Shown here: in pieces, positions 56,036 through 64,000 of the stretch | How positions within the stretch are numbered: the first letter of the stretch is position 1 | Layout of the letters: the number at the start of each line of letters is the position of its first letter | Source: Hyphomicrobium sp. | GTDB lineage: Bacteria; Pseudomonadota; Alphaproteobacteria; Rhizobiales; Hyphomicrobiaceae | Direction of reading: 5' to 3' | DNA: 64,000 nucleotides | NCBI GenBank assembly: GCA_017512425.1 | Contig: JAFWGI010000002.1 | Span: 124,001 to 188,000, forward strand | Notes under the pieces: model-generated | Told to the model about the DNA's origin: nothing | Databases searched by the model: none | Seen by the model: the letters and a program-made list of their open reading frames with translations, nothing else | Translations under genes and position numbers: made by a program

Positions 56036-57865
56036 ATGCGCGCAAAGTTTGCTCGGCTGGCGTCTGTGACTTTGGGCATTGTCGGTCTTGCGGCCGTTAG
56101 CCTGATCGTACAGACACCGGCCAGATCTGCCGACGATGTGACTTCGAGTGACGTTTCCGAAACGCGCTCGTTGCTTGGCAACTACCTCGCCGGACGGTTT
56201 GCGCGTGCTCAGCAAGACACCGAACACGCGGCGGCATTCTACGGGCAGGCGTTGTCCAGCGATCCGACGAATGAAGTTTTGTTGGAACAGGCGTTTCAAA
56301 TGGAAACGCTTGCCGGAAATTGGGTGAAGGCTCTGCCGCTCGCCGAAAAACTCGCCGCAACGCAGCCGACGCATCGCATGTCGCATTTCCTGCTTGGCGT
56401 CGCAGCTTTCAAGACAGGCAATTACGATAAAGCCGACGCGCATTTCAAAGCCGCGTCCGAAAACCCGATCGGGGAATTGACGGCCGCCGTTGCCCGCGGC
56501 TGGACCAAACTTGCCGCTGGCGACAAGGCTGGCGCGCTCGCAAGCGTCGATCTGCCGAAGCAGCCGGAGTGGGCGCAGTTCTATTTGCGCTATCATCGTG
56601 CGCTCATGGCCGATATCGCAGGCCGTAAGGCCGACGCGCGCGCGGCTTACGAAAAAATGTTCCGACAGGACAGCCGTACGTTGCGCACGTCGCTCGCCTA
56701 TTCGCAGCACGCCGCCCACTACGGTGATATCAAGCTCGCCAAGCAGGTGCTGAAAGATCAGCTGGATCGTGTGCAAGGCGAACCGCATCCGTTGGCGAAA
56801 GATCTCTATTCCCGGCTCGATAGCAATCAGAAGATGCCGCTTCTGATCACGACGCCGGCCGAAGGGCTTGCCGAAGTCTTCTACGGTCTTGGCGAAGCCT
56901 TGACCGGCGAAGGCGGTGTCAGTCTCGGAACGCTCTATCTGCAGTTGGCCCTCTACACGAAGCCCGATCATGCGTTCGCGTTGGCCGCTCTTGCGAGCGC
57001 GCAGGAAACGGCGCGCAAATACGATGACGCTATTCAAACCTACGACAAAATTCCGGCGGGCAGCGCGCTGCAAAGCGCGATCGATATTCGCAAGGCCTTC
57101 AATCTCAATTCGCTTGACCGGTCCGACGAAGCCAAAGCGCTGCTCGAAGATCTTGCGAAGAAAGATCCAAAGGACATCCGTCCGCTTGAGGCGCTGGGCA
57201 ATATCGCTCGCGCTCGCAAGGAATACGCCGACGCCGTTGGCTATTTCACGCGCGCTCTGGACCTGATCGGCAAGCCTGATCAGCGCCACTGGAGCTATCT
57301 CTATGCGCGTGGCACCGCTTACGAGCGCATGAAGAATTGGCCGGCTGCCGAAACCGATCTCAAAAGAGCGCTCGCGCTCGCGCCGGATCAACCGCTGATC
57401 CTGAACTACCTTGGCTATTCCTGGATTGATCAGGGCCGCAACCTGAAAGAGGGCATGAAGCTGATCGAAAAGGCCGTCCAGTTGAAGCCCGATGATGGCT
57501 ACATCGTCGATAGTCTCGGCTGGGCGCACTACAAGCAGGGGAACTACAAGGATGCCGTCAAATTCTTGGAGCGCGCCGTCGAGATCAAGCCGGAAGACCC
57601 GACGCTGAACGATCACCTCGGCGATGCCTTCTGGCAGGTTGGCCGCGAGCGCGAAGCCCGCTTCCAGTGGGGGCAGGCGCTGTCGCTCAACCCCGAGCCG
57701 GAAGACCTCGCGAAGATCAAAGCCAAGTTTGAAGGCGGTCTGCCGCCGAAAGCGGAAGTCAAGCGCGCGCCGAAGAACCGCCAGGTTCAGCGATATGAAC
57801 CGACGCGCCGCCGCAGCGAAAACCATTACAACGGTCCGCAGCTTCAGCCGCAGGCCGTGGAGTAG
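56036..57865 (+). CDS. Secreted TPR-repeat protein
   Basis: A 609-residue protein with a signal peptide (about 1-30, ending PARS-A) and many tetratricopeptide repeats along its length; the last four are easy to see (LILNYLGYSWIDQG, IVDSLGWAHYKQGNY, TLNDHLGDAFWQVGRE and their partners). It is expected in the periplasm or on the outer membrane as a scaffold. Its C-terminus is basic (KNRQVQRYEPTRRRS). Similar TPR proteins precede ispE in many Rhizobiales. No specific partner is known. Confidence 0.88.
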   Translation: MRAKFARLASVTLGIVGLAAVSLIVQTPARSADDVTSSDVSETRSLLGNYLAGRFARAQQDTEHAAAFYGQALSSDPTNEVLLEQAFQMETLAGNWVKALPLAEKLAATQPTHRMSHFLLGVAAFKTGNYDKADAHFKAASENPIGELTAAVARGWTKLAAGDKAGALASVDLPKQPEWAQFYLRYHRALMADIAGRKADARAAYEKMFRQDSRTLRTSLAYSQHAAHYGDIKLAKQVLKDQLDRVQGEPHPLAKDLYSRLDSNQKMPLLITTPAEGLAEVFYGLGEALTGEGGVSLGTLYLQLALYTKPDHAFALAALASAQETARKYDDAIQTYDKIPAGSALQSAIDIRKAFNLNSLDRSDEAKALLEDLAKKDPKDIRPLEALGNIARARKEYADAVGYFTRALDLIGKPDQRHWSYLYARGTAYERMKNWPAAETDLKRALALAPDQPLILNYLGYSWIDQGRNLKEGMKLIEKAVQLKPDDGYIVDSLGWAHYKQGNYKDAVKFLERAVEIKPEDPTLNDHLGDAFWQVGREREARFQWGQALSLNPEPEDLAKIKAKFEGGLPPKAEVKRAPKNRQVQRYEPTRRRSENHYNGPQLQPQAVE

Positions 57866-57935
57866 TCGTGCAGCGGTGTCTTCTGCAAGTTCATAAGCGG
57901 GCGCGTCATGCGCCCGTTTTTGTGTGTGCGACGCC

Positions 57936-58805
57936 ATGACGATCCTTTCCGAGCGCGCGCCTGCGAAAATCAATCTGATGCTCGACGTTCTGGGCCGCCG
58001 CCCGGACGGCTATCACGAGCTTCTAAGTCTCGTCGCCTTCGCGCGAGACGCTGCCGACAGCATCACGCTCGACACGTCGCGGCCTACCGGTTGCGATGTC
58101 ACCGGCCCCTTCGGCGGCTCGATTGCCGGTCAGAACCTCATCGAACTGACGCTTGCGAAACTTGCAGCCGCGGACGCCGGTTTGCAGCTCGGCCACGTCA
58201 CGCTGACCAAGAATCTGCCTGTCGCTGCTGGCGTCGGCGGCGGCTCAGCCGACGCAGCCGCCGTACTTCGCGCAGTCGCGCGCGCCAACCCCGGCCGCGC
58301 GGCGGCTATCGACTGGACGGCAATTGCGCTGTCGATCGGCTCCGATGTTCCGGTCTGTTTTCAAAGTCGCCTGTCGTGGATGACCGGCACAGGCGATGGC
58401 GTCACATCTATCGACCGCGCAGCTGATGGCGGATTGTACGCTGTCATCGCCAATCCCCTGGTTCCAGTACCGGCCGACAAAACGGCACAGGTCTATCGCG
58501 CGCTGCGTGCGCCACCGCTTGCCGCCAACGCCGACCGCGCGTTGCCGGACCTCACGCATGGCGCGTTCTATTACGCCGTATCGGGCCGCAATGCGCTGCG
58601 GCCTGCAGCACTCGAAATCGTGCCTGAGATCGCTATCGTGCTCGATGAATTGGCGGCGCTGCCCGGGGCCAAACTCACGCGAATGTCGGGCGGCGGTCCG
58701 ACGTGTTTCGCAATGTTCAATACGGCCGACGCGGCGAAGGTGGCCGCTGCAGAACTCGCCGCGCGCCGTCCCGCCTGGTGGGTAGCCGCCAGCGCACTTG
58801 AATAG
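57936..58805 (+). CDS. ispE: 4-diphosphocytidyl-2-C-methyl-D-erythritol kinase
   Basis: A 289-residue GHMP kinase of the MEP isoprenoid pathway. Conserved parts are the N-terminal APAKINLMLDVLGRRPDGYHEL, the ATP loop LPVAAGVGGGSADAAAVLRA, SDVPVCF and the third motif MSGGGPTCFAMF. The start at 57936 fits, with an in-frame ATG 12 bases earlier not excluded. It is 70 bases after the TPR gene. It supplies IPP and DMAPP with ispH and so feeds the polyprenyl synthase convergent to it. Confidence 0.96.
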   Translation: MTILSERAPAKINLMLDVLGRRPDGYHELLSLVAFARDAADSITLDTSRPTGCDVTGPFGGSIAGQNLIELTLAKLAAADAGLQLGHVTLTKNLPVAAGVGGGSADAAAVLRAVARANPGRAAAIDWTAIALSIGSDVPVCFQSRLSWMTGTGDGVTSIDRAADGGLYAVIANPLVPVPADKTAQVYRALRAPPLAANADRALPDLTHGAFYYAVSGRNALRPAALEIVPEIAIVLDELAALPGAKLTRMSGGGPTCFAMFNTADAAKVAAAELAARRPAWWVAASALE

Positions 58806-58893
58806 CAATTTCGGCAATTGATGCTTCTCGCACCGTACACAAAACCTAGCACACAACCGTCGCGCTGTCAAATTACGACGTATAGTGAACAAT

Positions 58894-58911
58894 AAAACAA
58901 GCGCTCGTTTT
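58894..58911. terminator. Palindrome between convergent ispE and polyprenyl synthase genes
   Basis: AAAACAAGCGCTCGTTTT is a palindrome with one mismatched pair, flanked by A- and T-rich sequence on both sides, between two convergent genes. It is likely a bidirectional terminator. Confidence 0.5.
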
Positions 58912-58928
58912 GTTTGCGATTTTGCGCG

Positions 58929-59981
58929 CTAGTTCGTTCGGCCGATGCAGAACGCAATCACCTGCTGCAGAGCGTCCTTCTCGCGGCTTGCCGGGAAAAT
59001 CGCCAGCGCATCATGCGCGATACCGCCGTACGACCGTGCGCGCTCGAACGTCGCTTCGATCGCCTTATGCCGCTTCATGAGCGCTATGGCGCGTTCGAGG
59101 TCGCCGTCTTGAATGTCGCCCTCGGCAATCGTGCGGTTCCAGAACTGGCGCTCGTCCTCGGTGCCACGGCGGAACGACAGGATCAGCGGTAGCGTGATCT
59201 TGCCTTCGCGGAAGTCGTCGCCGATCGATTTGCCGAGGCGCTGGCTGTCGCCCGAATAATCAAGCGCGTCATCGACGAGCTGGAACGCCAGTCCGAGATT
59301 TTTGCCGTAGGAGCGTAGCGCCGCTTGTTCTTCCGCCGGACGCTGCGCGAGTGCCGCACCCGATTCAGCGGCCGACGCAAACAGCGCCGCCGTCTTCGCA
59401 TTGATGATTTCGAGATAAGCGTCTTCCGTCGTCGCCGTGTTCTTGGCGGCCGCAAGCTGCATGACTTCGCCTTCGGCAATCGTCGCCGCCGCATTCGACA
59501 TGATGCGCAGCACGGTCATCGAGCCGACATCGACAAACATCTTGAAGGCCTGGCCAAGCAGGAAATCGCCGACGAGCACGCTCGCCTGATTGCCCCAAAT
59601 CATGCGCGCGGTTTTCTTGCCGCGCCGCGTGCCGCTTTCGTCAACCACGTCATCGTGCAGCAGCGTTGCCGTGTGCATGAACTCGACGGCGGACGCCGTG
59701 CGGATGTGGCCGTTGCCCTGATACTTGCAGAGCTTCGCCGCCGCGAGTGCCAGCATCGGGCGCAGCCGCTTGCCACCGCTGTCGATCAGGTGATGCGCAA
59801 GCTCGGGGATCATCTCGACATCGGAGACCGCCTTGTCGAGAATGATGCGATTGATCGCTTCCATATCCTCGGCGACGATGTCCAGCAGAGGCTTCAGCGA
59901 CTGCGAACTATCGCGGGCATCTTCAAGCGGAATAACGCGACCCAAGGGTACCCCCAAATTTCGTTTCATTATGCTAGACAT
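58929..59981 (-). CDS. Polyprenyl diphosphate synthase (octaprenyl/decaprenyl type)
   Basis: A 350-residue trans-prenyl synthase that makes the side chain of ubiquinone. The first Asp-rich motif is LLHDDVVDESGTRRG and the second is LVDDALDYSGD; GGKRLRPMLALAAAKL and FLLGQAFKMFVDVGS are also present. The product length cannot be fixed, but quinone-type synthases are expected in this place. The start is uncertain (ATG 59981 or 59969). It is divergent from the DUF2007 gene. Confidence 0.92.
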   Translation of the reverse strand: MSSIMKRNLGVPLGRVIPLEDARDSSQSLKPLLDIVAEDMEAINRIILDKAVSDVEMIPELAHHLIDSGGKRLRPMLALAAAKLCKYQGNGHIRTASAVEFMHTATLLHDDVVDESGTRRGKKTARMIWGNQASVLVGDFLLGQAFKMFVDVGSMTVLRIMSNAAATIAEGEVMQLAAAKNTATTEDAYLEIINAKTAALFASAAESGAALAQRPAEEQAALRSYGKNLGLAFQLVDDALDYSGDSQRLGKSIGDDFREGKITLPLILSFRRGTEDERQFWNRTIAEGDIQDGDLERAIALMKRHKAIEATFERARSYGGIAHDALAIFPASREKDALQQVIAFCIGRTN

Positions 59982-60047
59982 ACGAGCGGCCAAGGTGCGC
60001 GTCTCAGTTGTCCAAGTATTTGCCACTCTTTACAGCAAGAAGTGCCG

Positions 60048-60281
60048 ATGCGCGAGTTGATGATTACGAACGATCCTGTACTGCTGGGATACGTTGAAGT
60101 TCTGTTGGCGGACCAGGGTATTTCGTCGCTGGTTTTTGACCAGCACATCAGCGTCGTCGAAGGCTCGATCGGCGCATTTCCGCGCCGGTTGATGGTAGCG
60201 GGCGATCATTGGCCGCGGGCCGTGCGGGTCATGCAGGATGCCGGGCTTGCCCAGTGGATCAAGTCCGATGAAACAACCTGA
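60048..60281 (+). CDS. DUF2007 small signal-transducing-like protein
   Basis: A 77-residue protein of the DUF2007 family (MRELMITNDPVLLGYVEVLL, then FDQHISVVEGSIGAFPRRLMV). It has a ferredoxin-like fold by family and no known function. It precedes the methyltransferase gene, overlapping it by 14 bases, and is divergent from polyprenyl synthase; this order is common in Alphaproteobacteria. Confidence 0.88.
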   Translation: MRELMITNDPVLLGYVEVLLADQGISSLVFDQHISVVEGSIGAFPRRLMVAGDHWPRAVRVMQDAGLAQWIKSDETT

Positions 60282-61053
60282 CGCAGGACGTCCGGTGGGC
60301 GGCGCAGCCAATACGACCTTAGATTACTTCCTCGGCGACCGGATCGCTTTGCGCCAGCCTGTGAAGGGTTACCGCGCCGGTATCGACGCCGTGCTGCTGG
60401 CGGCGACCGCGCGTCCGGGCGAAGGGCCGCTGCTCGACCTCGGGTCAGGCGTCGGCACCGTCGGGCTTTGCGCAGTGGCGCGATTACCTGATCTCCGTGC
60501 CACGCTCGTCGAGCGCTCGCCCGAACTGGCGCAGCTGGCGCGCGACAATATCGCGGCCAATGCGCTCGAACACCGTGCCGACGTCGTTGAAGCCGAAATC
60601 GGCGAGCCGGTACCTGCGGAGGCTGCGCGCGTTCTCAAAGCCGGTAGCTTTGCGCACGTTGTCGCCAATCCGCCATTTCACGATGAAGGCTCCGGCACAT
60701 CGTCGCTCTGGCCGCTCAAAGCGGTCTCGCATGCCATGACGTCGGATGCGCTGGAGCAGTGGGCACGTTTTATGGCGCGCATGGCAGCGCCCGGCGGCCG
60801 TGCAACGATGATCCACAAAGCCGACGCCCTGCCGCGCATTCTCTCGGCCTTTGAAAACCGTTTTGGCGCACTGACCATTTTGCCGGTCCATCCACGCGAC
60901 GGCGCACCCGCGATCCGCGTCATCGTCGATGGCGTCAAAGGCAGCCGCGCGCCGCTCGTCATCAAGCCGGGCCTAATCCTTCATGGCTCCGGCAACGCGT
61001 TTCTTCCAGAGGTTGACGCCATTCTGCGCAATGGCGCCGCGCTCCCGATATAG
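60268..61053 (+). CDS. TrmN6/YfiC-like adenine-N6 methyltransferase
   Basis: A 261-residue class I methyltransferase. The AdoMet loop is LLDLGSGVGTVGLCAVARLP (about residues 60-80) and the catalytic motif is NPPFHDEG (about 133-140), as in TrmN6 enzymes that methylate adenine in tRNA or protein glutamine. The N-terminal DYFLGDRIALRQPVKGYRAGIDAVLL is typical. The start at 60268 lies inside the DUF2007 gene. RNA substrate is inferred from the family. Confidence 0.88.
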   Translation: MKQPDAGRPVGGAANTTLDYFLGDRIALRQPVKGYRAGIDAVLLAATARPGEGPLLDLGSGVGTVGLCAVARLPDLRATLVERSPELAQLARDNIAANALEHRADVVEAEIGEPVPAEAARVLKAGSFAHVVANPPFHDEGSGTSSLWPLKAVSHAMTSDALEQWARFMARMAAPGGRATMIHKADALPRILSAFENRFGALTILPVHPRDGAPAIRVIVDGVKGSRAPLVIKPGLILHGSGNAFLPEVDAILRNGAALPI

Positions 61054-61146
61054 GGTTTCGCTTTTCAATCTCATGCCTTCGGGCACTTTCCCTGACGCTC
61101 GAAATTCCCATATATGCAACGGCAGAAACGACTGGAGAGCATACGC

Positions 61147-61995
61147 ATGTGGCCTTTTACGCGGACCCCCGTGGTGCCGGTTCTGAGATTTACCGGTCCT
61201 ATCGGCATGGCGACGCCACTGCGTCCCGGCATTTCGCTGGCGACTTTCGCGGGTGCGATTGAAAAAGCGTTCAACGCCTCGAAGCTGCCAAGCGTGGCCG
61301 TCCTGATCAATTCACCCGGCGGTTCGCCGGTGCAGTCCAATTTGATCTTCAAGCGCATCCGCCAGATGGCGGAAGAAAAGAAAAAGCGCGTCTACGTTTT
61401 CTGCGAGGACGTCGCGGCATCAGGCGGATACTTCCTCGCGATCGCGGGCGATGAAATCTATGCCGACCCGTCATCGATCGTCGGCTCCATCGGCGTCATT
61501 TCATCGAGCTTCGGTTTCGTCGAAGCCATTGAACGTCTCGGCATTGAGCGCCGCGTCTACACGGCCGGTTTGAACAAAAGCCAGCTCGATCCGTTCCTGC
61601 CTGAAAAGGAGGAAGACATCGCGCGGTTGAAGGCGCTGCAACTCGACGTCCACGATGTCTTCATCGGCCTCGTCAAGGAGCGCCGCCTCGGCAAGCTCAA
61701 AGCGCCTGACGCGGAGCTGTTTTCCGGTGCGTTCTGGACCGGCTCGAAAGCGGCCGAGTTCGGATTGATCGACGGTATCGCCGACGTCCGCTCCAAGATG
61801 CAGGAATTGCACGGCGAGAAGGTCCAGCTGCGCGTCTTCGAGCCTGAAAAGCCGGGCCTTCTGGGCCGTATGCGCAAGCTTTCCAGCAGCCTGCCGGGCG
61901 AAGGCCCAGCCATAGAGGGCGGCGGCCTTGCTTTTGCCAGCGATCTGGTGTCGGCTATCGAGGCCCGGGCGCTCTGGTCGCGCTTCGGTCTTTGA
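61147..61995 (+). CDS. S49-family (SohB/SppA-like) signal peptide peptidase
   Basis: A 282-residue serine peptidase of the S49 family. The catalytic Ser is in VAASGGYFLA and the Lys should be in the region following SIVGSIGVISSSFGF; LINSPGGSPVQSNLI holds the oxyanion loop. The short length and lack of a second domain match the compact SohB-like type. It would cleave signal peptides or membrane fragments. The N-terminus lacks a long membrane helix. The start at 61147 (MWPFTRTP) is typical. Confidence 0.9.
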   Translation: MWPFTRTPVVPVLRFTGPIGMATPLRPGISLATFAGAIEKAFNASKLPSVAVLINSPGGSPVQSNLIFKRIRQMAEEKKKRVYVFCEDVAASGGYFLAIAGDEIYADPSSIVGSIGVISSSFGFVEAIERLGIERRVYTAGLNKSQLDPFLPEKEEDIARLKALQLDVHDVFIGLVKERRLGKLKAPDAELFSGAFWTGSKAAEFGLIDGIADVRSKMQELHGEKVQLRVFEPEKPGLLGRMRKLSSSLPGEGPAIEGGGLAFASDLVSAIEARALWSRFGL

Positions 61996-61996
61996 G

Positions 61997-62236
61997 ATGC
62001 TCCTCATGAGGACGAAAACCATGCCCCCCGTCGTCTTCCTCGCGGTCATCGGCGCCGGCTGCTACGCCGGATACAAGCTGTTCTCGAAGCTGATGATTCA
62101 AGCGCAAACGCCGCCGAAATCTGAAACCGAGCGCCTGCGCCGCGAGGCCGCCGCCCGCGCCGCTCGAACGCGCGACCTCGGCGCGCTCGAACTCGACGAA
62201 AATACCGGCGTCTACCGCCCCAAATCCGGCGCGTGA
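61997..62236 (+). CDS. Small single-pass membrane protein
   Basis: A 79-residue protein starting one base after the S49 protease stop. One membrane helix (about residues 9-27: PPVVFLAVIGAGCYAGYKLF) precedes a basic, arginine-rich segment (TERLRREAAARAARTRD) and the end LELDENTGVYRPKSGA. The start could also be ATG 62006 or 62021. Such small genes follow S49 protease genes in Rhizobiales; the function is unknown. Confidence 0.72.
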   Translation: MLLMRTKTMPPVVFLAVIGAGCYAGYKLFSKLMIQAQTPPKSETERLRREAAARAARTRDLGALELDENTGVYRPKSGA

Positions 62237-62279
62237 CCTCACTCCGGCAGCGATGCCTTCCGGCATTTGACTTTGGCCC

Positions 62280-62307
62280 GTGACAGGGGGGTTCGAACGC
62301 GTATAGT
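62280..62307 (+). promoter_or_regulatory. Candidate sigma-70 promoter of glyQ
   Basis: GTGACA (62280-62285) and TATAGT (62302-62307) are spaced 16 bases apart, and the ATG of glyQ is 33 bases after the -10. The match is good for an alphaproteobacterial housekeeping promoter, but unproven. Confidence 0.55.
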
Positions 62308-62339
62308 GCCGCGCAATTCGAACCGTGATGAGACGCCCT

Positions 62340-63299
62340 ATGCCCACCTCTACGGCCGCCAAGTCGCCGGCCGGCCAGTCCTCCAAATCGACACCGGCGC
62401 TTCGTCCGAAAGAAGCCTTCCAGGATTTGATCCTGACGCTGCAGCAGTTCTGGGGCGCGCAGGGCTGCGTCATCCTCCAGCCTTACGACATGGAAGTCGG
62501 CGCAGGCACATTCCATCCGGCAACGACGTTGCGCGCGCTCGGCCCAAAGCCGTGGTCGGCCGCGTATGTGCAGCCGTCACGCCGCCCGAAGGATGGCCGC
62601 TACGGCGAGAACCCGAACCGCCTGCAGCACTACTACCAGTTCCAGGTGATCATGAAGCCGTCACCGGCGAACATCCAGGAACTCTATCTCGCGAGCCTTG
62701 ATGCCATCGGCATCGACACCGCCAACAACGACATCCGCTTCGTCGAAGACGATTGGGAAAGCCCGACGCTCGGCGCGTGGGGCCTCGGTTGGGAAGTCTG
62801 GTGCAACGGCATGGAAGTCTCGCAGTTCACATACTTCCAACAGGTCGGCGGCTTCGACTGTAATCCGGTTGCGGGTGAAATCACCTACGGCCTCGAACGC
62901 CTCGCTATGTACGTCCAGGGCGTCGACCGCGTCTTCGATCTGAATTTCAACGGCCGCACCGATGACCGCCGCTTGAACTACGGTGACGTCTTCCTGCAGG
63001 CCGAACGCGAATATTCGCGCCATAACTTCGAGCACGCCAACACGGATATGCTGCTGCAGCACTTCAAGGATGCGGAAGCAGAATGTCTGGCGCTGTTGAA
63101 AAAGGGTGAGCACAAGGACGGCCATCAAATGGCCCTGCCGGCCTATGATCAGTGCATCAAAGCCAGCCATGTTTTCAATCTGCTCGACGCGCGCGGCGTC
63201 ATTTCGGTGACCGAGCGGCAAAGCTATATTCTGCGCGTACGCGAGCTTGCAAAAGCCTGCTGTAAGGCATGGTTAGAAACGGACGGAGGACGGCCATGA
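62340..63299 (+). CDS. glyQ: Glycine-tRNA ligase alpha subunit
   Basis: A 319-residue alpha subunit of the tetrameric glycyl-tRNA synthetase, carrying the catalytic core. Conserved blocks are [55 protein letters not shown] and [17 protein letters not shown]. It has a 20-residue basic extension at the N-terminus ([12 protein letters not shown]). It overlaps the next small gene by 4 bases; glyS follows at 63779. Confidence 0.97.
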   Translation: MPTSTAAKSPAGQSSKSTPALRPKEAFQDLILTLQQFWGAQGCVILQPYDMEVGAGTFHPATTLRALGPKPWSAAYVQPSRRPKDGRYGENPNRLQHYYQFQVIMKPSPANIQELYLASLDAIGIDTANNDIRFVEDDWESPTLGAWGLGWEVWCNGMEVSQFTYFQQVGGFDCNPVAGEITYGLERLAMYVQGVDRVFDLNFNGRTDDRRLNYGDVFLQAEREYSRHNFEHANTDMLLQHFKDAEAECLALLKKGEHKDGHQMALPAYDQCIKASHVFNLLDARGVISVTERQSYILRVRELAKACCKAWLETDGGRP

Positions 63300-63655
63300 A
63301 CGAGGAACTGCTCGTCGGTGTATTGGCGCTTGGCGCGCCGCTGTTTGCGGTCGGCTATTTGATGCTGCGCCGGAATCGCGGCGTCTTCCGCATGTATCTC
63401 GCGATGCTGCTGATCGGTCTTGGCTATCTGACCGCAACCGGCGCGCTGACCGATATCGGCCGCACGCTGATGGGCGCGGAAGGCGAAGTGATGCCGGTCG
63501 AAGCACCGGCGCCCGCGCCGGCTGAGCCGGCACCTGCTGCGCAGCCAACACCGCCAGCGCCCGAGGCAACGCCACCACCGGCTGCACCCGCGCCGGAAGC
63601 AACGCCGCCGCCACCGGCAACTGAAACGGCACCAGCACCGGCGCCTGCTCCATGA
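63296..63655 (+). CDS. Membrane protein with Pro/Ala-rich tail, between glyQ and glyS
   Basis: A 119-residue protein. Two hydrophobic segments (about residues 4-22 and 33-51) precede a tail of about 50 residues made of P, A, E and T with repeats of PAPEATPP. The ATG overlaps the glyQ stop (ATGA), so translation is coupled. No family is recognised. The tail resembles in composition that of the protein at 39935. Its place inside the gly operon suggests simple co-expression rather than a tRNA role. Confidence 0.7.
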   Translation: MNEELLVGVLALGAPLFAVGYLMLRRNRGVFRMYLAMLLIGLGYLTATGALTDIGRTLMGAEGEVMPVEAPAPAPAEPAPAAQPTPPAPEATPPPAAPAPEATPPPPATETAPAPAPAP

Positions 63656-63689
63656 TTTGGAGCGCGATGCTGTACGCCAACTAACACGC

Positions 63690-63727
63690 CGTCATGCCCG
63701 CGCAGGCGGGCATCCATCCAAGCCTGA
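63690..63727. repeat. REP-like palindrome between the small gene and glyS
   Basis: The unit matches the one at 36862-36899: CGTCATGCCCGCG, then CAGGCGGGCATCCATCC and AAGCCTG. The stem is ATGCCCGC/GCGGGCAT. It lies in the short gap upstream of glyS. Confidence 0.8.
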
Positions 63728-63778
63728 ATGGGTCCCACAATTGCTCGGGACGATGCTTCGCAATTGGATCGTTTCCTG

Positions 63779-64000
63779 ATGTCTGAACTGCTGCTCGAAT
63801 TGTTTTCCGAAGAGATCCCGGCGCGGATGCAGGTTAAGGCGGCCGACGATCTGCGCCGTCTTGTGGTCGACGGTTTGAAAGCGCGCGGCCTGGAAACGGG
63901 TGACGCCCAGAGCTTTTCGACGCCGCGTCGCTTGACGCTCGTGATTGCAGGCGTGCCTGCAAAATCGCCGGCCATTTCGGAAGAAAAGAAAGGCCCGCGC
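63779..64000 (+). CDS. glyS: Glycine-tRNA ligase beta subunit (3' end missing)
   Basis: The first 74 codons of the beta subunit are visible up to the window edge. The N-terminus [17 protein letters not shown] and the phrase [15 protein letters not shown] are characteristic. The beta subunit binds tRNA and edits. It is 123 bases after the small membrane gene. Confidence 0.93.
   Translation, partial: MSELLLELFSEEIPARMQVKAADDLRRLVVDGLKARGLETGDAQSFSTPRRLTLVIAGVPAKSPAISEEKKGPR

Noticed and set aside
58894..58911. AAAACAAGCGCTCGTTTT resembles the candidate TetR operator at 9235-9252.
   Set aside because: It lies between convergent genes, where no promoter is expected, and fits a bidirectional terminator better.
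62267..62307. TTGACT at 62267 as the -35 partner of TATAGT at 62302.
   Set aside because: The spacer is 29 bases; GTGACA at 62280 with a 16-base spacer is the better pairing.

Overview
The window is 64 kb of chromosomal DNA, GC-rich and densely coded on both strands, with almost entirely housekeeping content. Gene content and order point to an alphaproteobacterium of the order Hyphomicrobiales (Rhizobiales). The main signs are the ctaC-ctaD-ctaB-coxF-ctaG-ctaE-DUF983-surf1-thrC-M16 order, a split b/b' ATP synthase F0 operon led by atpI, a CcrM-type GANTC methyltransferase, the smc-dsbA-dciA-mutY-ccrM-rnhB neighbourhood, IalB and BcsS-like envelope proteins, a phasin and a PA0069-type radical SAM protein. 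The genus cannot be fixed from the sequence alone. No rRNA, tRNA, CRISPR array, transposase or prophage gene was seen.

Layout. 1-2.8 kb: a DevCAB-type ABC exporter (permease cut by the window edge, ATPase, HlyD-like adaptor) closed by a strong terminator. 2.9-4.0 kb: a DUF533/TerB-like membrane protein. 4.1-9.1 kb: a tetR-adaptor-RND pump operon with candidate operators upstream. 9.5-16.1 kb: envelope and stress genes, including a YARHG-like membrane protein, a DUF1801 protein, an ECF sigma factor followed by a YfbK-like VWA protein, a BcsS-like protein, a phasin and an IalB protein. 16.5-23.5 kb: the cytochrome c oxidase operon with its heme and copper assembly factors. 23.6-30.7 kb: thrC, an M16 protease, a GNAT acetyltransferase and a large PAS-GGDEF-EAL c-di-GMP protein.

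30.8-36.5 kb: AlgH, a DsbD-alpha-like protein, a peroxiredoxin, the ispH-thrB-rnhA operon and a lipoprotein. 36.6-37.0 kb: a cluster of REP-like palindromes. 37.1-39.7 kb: the F0 operon atpI-B-E-G-F. 39.9-49.4 kb: a proline-rich membrane protein, smc, two DsbA-like proteins, dciA, mutY, ccrM and rnhB. 49.5-55.5 kb: the radical SAM protein, a glycosyltransferase, moaB, a GyrI-like protein, a family-4-like uracil-DNA glycosylase and ETF-ubiquinone oxidoreductase, whose 3' end is repeated twice downstream. 56-64 kb: a TPR lipoprotein-like export protein, ispE, a polyprenyl diphosphate synthase, DUF2007, a TrmN6-like methyltransferase, a SohB-like S49 protease, and glyQ/glyS separated by a proline-rich membrane protein and a REP element.

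Several genes work together. Respiration is covered by the cox operon, ATP synthase F0, ETF-QO and the quinone side-chain synthase. Isoprenoids are served by ispH, ispE and polyprenyl synthase. DNA maintenance and the cell cycle are served by smc, dciA, mutY, ccrM, rnhA, rnhB and a UDG. Extracytoplasmic thiol chemistry is served by two DsbA-like proteins and a DsbD-alpha-like protein. The most unusual sequence feature is the in-frame triplication of the ETF-QO C-terminal codons with stops. I did not find a clear new multi-gene system.
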